64,000 bases of DNA from Eucommia ulmoides (Eukaryota; Streptophyta; Magnoliopsida; Garryales; Eucommiaceae), in assembly GCA_016647705.1 (NCBI GenBank), contig CM028333.1, positions 5,983,616-6,047,615 of the forward strand, given 5' to 3'. The stretch's first letter is position 1. Each line of letters begins with the position of its first letter. Positions 57,205 to 64,000 of this stretch are shown one piece after another. The notes under the pieces are model-generated. The model was not told the DNA's origin. It did not search any database and saw only the letters and a program-made list of their open reading frames with translations. Both the position numbers and the translations under genes were made by a program.

Positions 57205-60071
57205 TATCATAATGGTAACTAAATTGGGGGATGGGGAGGTTCGTGATTGTTAGCAATTCAAAATTTCACAAATTCGATTATTTCAAAAAGTTGGCGAAAT
57301 TGTGATTTTTCGATGTGCTATTGCCTTTGAAAATTTCACCATTTCGATTTTGATGAATTTCTTGGGTACCCAATCAAGTGATGATTTATCATAATGATAA
57401 ATAAATCGGAGAGTTTCGTGATTGTTAGCCTTTCAAAATTTTACTATTCAACTGTTTAAAAAAATTAGCGAAATTAGAATTTTTCGTTGTGCTGTATAAC
57501 CTTTTAAAATTTTGCGATTTTGAGTTTCAGATGAATTTCTTCTGTTACTCCTTTAAATGATAATTTATTATAATGGTAACTAAATCGGGGGGGGGGGGGG
57601 GGGGGGGGGGGGGCGGAGGGTTCGTGAGTGTTAACGTTTAAAAAATTCACGAGTTTGAATGTTTTAAATTATTAGCGAAATTTGAATTTTTTGATATGCT
57701 ACAACTTTGGAAAATTTTGCAATTTTGAGTTTCGAAGGAATTTCTTCAGTAACCCCTTCAAATTATTATTTTTGTGACAGTTAACCTTTCAAAATTTCAT
57801 GAGTTCGACATTTTCAAAAAATTAGTGAAATTGAGATTTTTTGTTGTGTTATATAGCCTTTGGAGATTTTATGAATTTGAGTTTTGGATGAATTTTTTTC
57901 TATTACCCTTTCAAATGATGATTTATTTTATTGGTACAAAAAATAGGGAGTTTCGTGAATGTTAGCTTTTGAAAAATTCACGATTTTGAGTTATAGATGA
58001 ATTTATTTTGTTACCCCATCAATTCATGATTTTTCACAATGTTACCAAAGTTATGGGGGGTTTCGTAAGTGTTAACATTTCAAAATTTCACGAGTTCGTC
58101 CGCTTCAAAAAATTAGAAATTTTTTGGTGTGCTATAGCATTTGAAAATTTTGTGATTTCGAGTTTCGGATGAATTTCTTGTGTTACCCCATCAAATAATG
58201 ATGTATCACAATGGTAACTAAATCGAGAGGGTTTTGTGATTGTTTGTATTTTATAATTTCACGAGTTCGACTGTTTCAAAAAATTAGCAAAATTATGATT
58301 TTTCGGTGCACCTTGAAAATTTCACGATTTTGAGTTTCAGATAAATCTCTTCAGTTACCCCTTCAAGTGATGGTTTATCATAACAGTAACTAATTGGGGA
58401 GTTACGTGAGTGTTAACTTTTTAAAATTTTATGAGTTCGACTTTTACGAAAAAATAGCGAAATTGGAGTTTTCGGTATATTGTAGCCTTTGAAAATATAT
58501 CGATCTTGACTTTCGGACGAATTTCTTGAGTTACCCATTTGAATGATGATTTATTATAAGGGTAAATAAGTCGGGGGGTTTTGTTAATGTTACCTTTCCA
58601 AAATTTCACGAGTTCAACAATTTTAAAAAATTAGGTAAAATTTGGACTTTTCGGTGTACTAGCCTTTGAAAATTTGGCGATTTTGAGTTTTGGATGAATT
58701 TCTTCTGTAACCCCTTGAAATGATGATTTATTATAATAGTAACTAAATCATGAGGTTTCGTGAGTGTTGGCCTTTGAAAATTTCATGAGTTCAATTTTTT
58801 CAAAAAATTAGCGAAATTGGAATTTTTCAGTGTACTATAGCCTATAAAAATTTCGTGATTTTACGTTTCGGATGAATTTTTTAAGTTACTCCTTCAAATG
58901 ATGATTTATCATTCTGGTAACTAAATCCCGGGAGGGGGGGGGGGGGGTTCTTGATTGTTAGCCTTTCAAAATTTTCACGAGTTCGACTATTTAAAAAAAT
59001 TAGTGAAATTGTGATTTTTCGATTTGTCTTTGAAAATTTCATAATTTTGAATTTCGGACTAATTTCTTCTGTTACCTCTTTAAATGATGGTTAATTATAA
59101 TAGTAACTAAACCGGGGGGTTTCGCAAGTGTTAGCCGTTCAAAATTTAACGAGTCTAACTGTTTTAAAAAATTAGCGAAATTGAAAATTTTCGATATGCC
59201 TTTCAAGATTTCACGATTTTAAGTTTCAGACGAATTTCTTCAGTTACCTCTTTAATTAATGGTTTATCACAACGGTATCTAAATTGGGGGGTTTCCTATG
59301 TGTCAGCCTTTTAAAATTTCACTAGTTTTAACTTTTCCAAAAAGTGAGCAAAATTGGGATCTTTCGGTGTGCTAGCCTTTGAACGTTTCGCGATTTTTAG
59401 TTTTGGATGAATTTTTTCTATAACCCCTTTCAAATGATGATTTATCATAGCAGTAATTAATTAGGAGATTTAGTGAGTGTTAACCTTTCAAAATTTTACG
59501 AGTTTGATTTTTTTTGAAAAATTAGTGATTTTCGGTGTGCCATGGCCTTTGAAAATAGTCTGAATTTGATTTTTGGATGAATTTCTTCAGTTACCTCTTC
59601 AAATGATGATTTATCATAATGATAAATAAGTCGAGGGTTTTTGTTAATGTTAACTTTTCAAAATTTCAGGAGTTTAACAATTTTAACATATTAGCGAAAT
59701 TGATATTTTCGGTGTACTATAGCCTTTGAAAAGTTCACAGTTTTGAGTTTCAGATTAATTTCTTTTCTTACCCTTTCAAATGATGATTTATCATAACAGT
59801 AAGTAAATTGGTGAGTTTTGTCAATGATAACATTTCAAAATTTTACCAGTCTGACTGTTTAAAAAATTAGCGAAATTGGAATTTTTTGATGTGGCCTTTC
59901 AAAATTTCATGATTTTGTATTTTAGACGATTTTCTTCAGTTACCCCTTCAAATGATGATTTATCATAACAATAATTAAATCAGGGGGTTTTGTGAATGTT
60001 AGTCTTTTAAAATTTCACAAGTTTGACTTTTTAAAAAAGTTATCGAAATTGAAATTTTTCGGTGTGCTAGC
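57205..60071 (+). repeat. 180-bp satellite, block 4
   Basis: About 16 monomers in the same orientation. The G-run before TTTCGTGAGTGTTAG varies from 2 to 27 bases: 27 at 57587-57613 and 14 at 58934-58947. Within each monomer the TAGCCTTTNAAAATTTCACGA word occurs twice. The block is interrupted at 60067-60071 by the next LTR. Confidence 0.9.
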
Positions 60072-61638
60072 TGGTGGCCGCTAAATAAGCACTGCCACTT
60101 TCACCGCAAGCGTACGGATCAAGTTTTAGTATAATGGACCTTTCGGTCGGGTATCGTATCCACAGGGATTGGTTGAGATTACTATCGAGTACCGCGATTG
60201 TCATAACTCGACTTTATCTAGGCGACAACAATGGAATATAATTTATACTAATACTAAACTAAAATACTAATTTAATTAACTATACTATAAATACTATAAT
60301 GAGATTGTTTAGGGGAGTTGATTGCCTAGGGATTAACTTTATTTACTTAAATGCGTTTGGTTTCGTTTTAGTTAACGTTAACGGCGTTCCGCGTATCCGA
60401 CAATCTCGGTTTGTAAACTCCTCCGCCACCTCTTCCGAGTGTAAGAAGGGGGAATACGCAACTTCGAATTAACGCCAAAATCCCCCTCAACGTCTTAATG
60501 ACTCTAGGCCGCGTTAGTCTCACCCCAACGTCATTGATTGCACACAATCCAACTCCCTCTCGGGTTATTAGATCGTCGTATTGTGTTTACCCTATCGAAA
60601 ATCTCAGTTCTAAAACTTCTCCATCACCTCTCTTGAGTGTAAAACGAGGGAATACGTGACTTCGCATCAACGCCGAAGTCCCCCCAACGTCATCGATTGT
60701 CTACAATCGAAACCCCGACCGGGTTATAGGATTGTGGCGTTTGTTTTTTCTAGTTCGAATCCGGAGTTATCTCTTCTGAAAGTCAAACCCTGTATTCTTA
60801 ATATGAAAATCTAAGCACGATAAACAAACAATAAGGCACACATAATCAACATACGAAGAATAACCAAGAACGAAACATAAACTTAACAAAAACTATATTT
60901 TCATAAATAAAATGTTAATCCCCATTTACAATCTATGTTTAGCTCGTGGCCCTAACTGTATAAACAATAAAAATCGAGCTAAACATGCTCAACAATCTAC
61001 AAAAATGAAGAAAATAAAGAGAGAAACTGTAATCCGATTGCTCCTCCTTCATCTTCCTCCTCGGGATTGGATGAGCACTCTCCAAAACTCTCTCTCTATT
61101 CTATGTAACCTTAGGAAGGCCCTAATGGCCGGAGAGAACTGAAGAGACGAGGAGAGAAGGGTTCTAAATAGGCCAAAAAATATCTACAAAATATTTAAAC
61201 TGTGCAGAGGCCTCCGCCTAGGCAGTGGAATTTTCGCCTAGGCGGAGGAGTATGTCGGTTAGTGTTTCGCTAAGGCGATGGAGTAGGCGGTGGACTATGA
61301 AAACAATCTGTTGGATTTTCGCTTAGGCGGTGGGTGATTTTCGCCTAGGCGGTGAAATTTCCACCTAAGCTGAGGGTAGTCAACAGCATTTTGTTTTTCT
61401 CAGCATCTTCACCGCCGCGGCGGTGGGCCTGTTTGCATAATCTTGTTGTCTTGCTCATTTTTCCACCGTTCTCATTACGAATTGATCGTTTATGCTCCGA
61501 TTTCATACCTTTTCACCCAACGCACTTGTTTTAATATAAAAAGAATAAAAACATATTAAAACATATAAGAATAACTATAAAACTACTCTAAAACTAACAA
61601 ATTCGATTTGGAAATATAGGGGTAATTTACACCTATCA
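60072..61638. mobile_element. Solo LTR with target duplication CTAGC
   Basis: TGGTGGCCGC at the left and ACACCTATCA at the right give TG...CA ends; CTAGC directly flanks both (60067-60071 and 61639-61643). The interrupted satellite word GTGCTAGCCTTTG is restored when the insert and one CTAGC are removed. The segment CCGCAAGCGTACGGATCAAG and TCGTATCCACAGGGATTGGT near the left end is a common plant Ty3-type LTR end, and the minus-strand start TGATAGGTGTAAATTACCCC fits the same group, so the element probably lies on the minus strand. At 61207-61375 it carries five CGCCTAGGCGG-type words. It is 1567 bp long, with no coding region. Confidence 0.88.
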
Positions 61639-62067
61639 CTAGCCTTTGAAAATTTTGCAATTCGGAGGTTTGGATGAATTTCTCCTGTTATCCCTTAAAA
61701 TGATGATTTAGAATAATGATAACTAAATTGGGGGATTTCCTGAGTTTTAGTTTTTGAAAATATCAAGAGCTCAACTGTTTAAAAAAAATCGTATTTTTTG
61801 GTGTGTTGTAACTTTTGAAAATTTCATGATTTTGAGTTTCAGATGAATTTATTTTGTTATCCCTTCAAATGATGATTTATCATAGTGATACAAAAGTCTG
61901 GGGGTTTCGAGAAGCATTCTAAAATTTGAAGAGTTTGACAGTTTCAAAAAATTAGGAAAATTAGAATTTTTCAGTGTGCTATATAGCCTTTGAAAATTTC
62001 ACGATTTTGAGTTTTGGATGAATTTATTTTGTTACCCTTTCAAATGATGATTTATCATAATGGTACC
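61639..62067 (+). repeat. 180-bp satellite, block 5
   Basis: About 2.4 monomers between two insertions, in the same orientation and in register with block 4 across the LTR. Confidence 0.88.
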
Positions 62068-63612
62068 TGTTGGTGCATAAACTTGGTACACATCTCGAGT
62101 ATGGTCCAATCGGATGACAAGTGGGTCCTCTTGCTGAGGTGGAGTCGTCGGTTGAAAAGTCCTCGCGTGAGCTGTGCTGGGTCTTGGGAGAATTGACCTG
62201 TTATGTCTAGAGTCCTCCTGCTCCTTAGAGAGTGTACCTGCAGAAGGCTCAGACCGGGGTTTGTCCCAGTAAAGTACCTCCAGCATGGTAATCAGTGCTT
62301 AAAGAGAAAATGTACAGAATATAGTAAGCAAACAAATTACCTCGCGTGTAATGTAAGTCATTCAAGCGTACCTCGGGCTTACATAACCCTCGATATATAT
62401 AGGCGTTGGAGATGATTAGTCGGGCCTAAACACGATTAATTAGTAAAAACCCTGTATTTAGTTGATAATTTGGGACGTTTAGGAGATAATCATTAGGCTT
62501 GGGCTTTTGGGCCCATTTGGCGAAGCCCGCGGGGTTTTATCAGGCCTACGGCGGTGAGCTGGTGAAGGAGCATGAAGATCCATGGAGTCCTGGAGAAAAA
62601 ATAAGGTAAAAAATAGAGTCGGTCTAGGTGAGCGGCTGAGTCCCTGAAACTGATTGCCGACGGCACAACGCAGAGCTCAGAGCGGCACGTCCCTGCAATG
62701 CTTCTAGCTCATCTCTGGGTGCAAATGAGATTACAGGGAGGATCTGTAGTCAGCGTATGCTCTAGCATGGAATTGTGGATTCCGGAATACATCCCTGTTA
62801 TTGCGAGGGTTGACACGTGGCTGGGTCTCATGTGCTGACTTAGAGGTGCCCATGGGACCTAGCCACGTGTCAACCCTTGCAATGACAGGGACGTATTCCG
62901 GAATCTACAACTCCACGCTGGAGCATAAGCCGACTACAGATCCTCCCTGTAATCTCATTTGTAGCCAGAGAGGAGCTAGAAGCCTTGTAGGGACGTGCCG
63001 CTCTGAGCTCTGCGCTGTGCCCTCGGCAATCAGTTTCAGGGACTCAGTCGCTCACCTCGATCGACTCTCTTTTTCATCTTATTTTTTCTCCAAGACTCCA
63101 CGGATTTCCGCGCTCCTTCACCAGCTCACCGCCGTAGGACTGATAAAACCCCGCGGGCTTCGCCAAATGGGCCCAAAAGCCCAAGCTCAATGATTATCTC
63201 CTAAACGTCCCAGATTATCAGCTAAACACAGGGTTTCGACTAATTAATCGTGTTTAGGCCTGACTAATCATCTCCAACGCCTATATATATCAGGGGATAT
63301 GTAAGTCCGAGGTACACTTGAATGACTTACATTACGCGCGAGTTCATTTGTTTGCTTACTATATTCTGTACATTTTCTCTCTGAGCACTGATTACCACGC
63401 CGAAGGGGCTTTACCGGGACAAACCCCGGTCTGAGCCTTCTGCAAGTATACTCCCTGAGGAGCAGGACTCTAGACATAGTAAGTCAGTTCTCTTAGGACC
63501 CAGCACAGCTCACACGAGGACTTTTCAACCGACGACTCCATCTCAGCAAGAGGACCCACCTGTCATCCAACTGGAACATATTCGAGATGTGTACCAGTTT
63601 TATGCGCCAACA
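62068..63612. mobile_element. 1545-bp palindromic LTR-like element, target duplication GTACC
   Basis: It begins TGTTGGTGCATAAAC and ends GTTTTATGCGCCAACA. GTACC flanks it on both sides (62063-62067 and 63613-63617). The left arm (62068 to about 62837) is the reverse complement of the right arm (about 62851-63612) with roughly 90% identity, leaving a loop of about 14 bp. Each arm carries GGGACAAACCCCGGTCTGAG, a TATATATA box and GACACGTGGCT near the centre. The TG...CA ends and 5-bp duplication point to integrase-mediated insertion rather than a DNA-transposon MITE. It encodes nothing; the 130-residue frame at 62801 runs through the loop and is spurious. Confidence 0.88.
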
Positions 63613-64000
63613 GTACCAAAGTCAGAGATTTTCGTAAGTGTTATCTTTTCAAAATTTCACAAGCTCGAGAGTTACAAAAAATTAACAAAATTGGGATTTT
63701 TCGGTGTGTTACCTTTTAAAATTTTGAGATTTTGATTGTCGGATAAAGTTCTTCTGTTGCTCCTTCAAATGATAATTTATCATAACAGTAACTAAATCGG
63801 GAGTTTTCGTTAATGTTTGCGTTTTAAAATTTAACAAGTTCGAAAATTTCAAAAAATTTACGAAATTGGATTTTTTCAGTATGCTATAGTCTTTCAAAAT
63901 TTTGTGATTTTGAGTTTCTAATAAATTTCTTCCGTTCCACATTCATATGATATTCGTAACCAAATTGAGAGATTTTATGAGTGTTAACCTTTTAAACTTT
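63613..64000 (+). repeat. 180-bp satellite, block 6 (runs off the window)
   Basis: About two monomers, continuing block 5 after the palindrome in the same register and orientation, and still open at the right edge, so the array extends beyond the window. Confidence 0.88.

Noticed and set aside
62801-63193. 130-residue frame
   Set aside because: It crosses the loop of the palindromic element and has no recognisable domain.

Overview
The window is nuclear DNA of a flowering plant, most likely a eudicot. It is AT-rich, has spliced genes with GT-AG introns and land-plant-specific genes (PNSL2, CYP704B1, MIR169), and more than three quarters of it is transposon or satellite sequence. Three host loci can be supported. 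They are a MIR169 hairpin (about 4232-4352, +), a two-exon chloroplast lumen gene PNSL2 (4650-9391, -) whose single intron has grown to 4.2 kb through LINE insertions, and a complete five-exon CYP704B1-type cytochrome P450 (26269-29567, -) of the pollen-wall pathway.

Left third (1-10158): MITE-like debris, a TIR element of about 1.35 kb, the MIR169 precursor, then PNSL2. MIR169 and PNSL2 are tail to tail about 0.3 kb apart. The PNSL2 intron holds a 3'-end LINE insertion with a perfect 11-bp target duplication and an older LINE (endonuclease and C-terminal fragments) split by a GGGCCGG-rich insertion.

Middle left (about 10159-23283): a composite Mutator-like element. A plus-strand gene for a Ulp1/SENP-type cysteine protease (about 10 exons, now broken) converges on a minus-strand MuDR-type transposase with DDE, SWIM and zinc-knuckle parts (also broken). 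The introns and spacers carry dozens of copies of a short motif, TGTTGAATGTAACA, in both orientations, partly organised into units of about 300 bp. A 2.6-kb solo LTR with a perfect 5-bp target duplication has landed in one intron of the protease gene.

Middle (23.4-30.4 kb): two related PIF/Harbinger-like MITEs (one with TTA target duplications and an internal minisatellite), a TRIM-like miniature LTR element, then CYP704B1.

Right half (30.4-64 kb): a diverged tandem repeat of about 180 bp appears in six blocks and runs off the right edge. Between or inside the blocks are two related copia-like LTRs rich in CGGTCGACCG-like motifs, an Ogre/Tat-like LTR with its 3' minisatellite, a decayed Tekay-like Ty3 element (LTRs, PBS, integrase remnants, PPT), a probable Helitron 3' terminus followed by AACAGA-rich sequence and a 290-bp tandem repeat, a 1.57-kb solo LTR, and a 1.5-kb near-perfect palindrome with TG...CA ends and a 5-bp target duplication. 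No cellular gene was recognised to the right of CYP704B1.

PNSL2 and CYP704B1 are unrelated single genes, not a cluster. The main novelty candidates are the repeat-studded Ulp1-MULE, the palindromic LTR-like element, and the 180-bp satellite.
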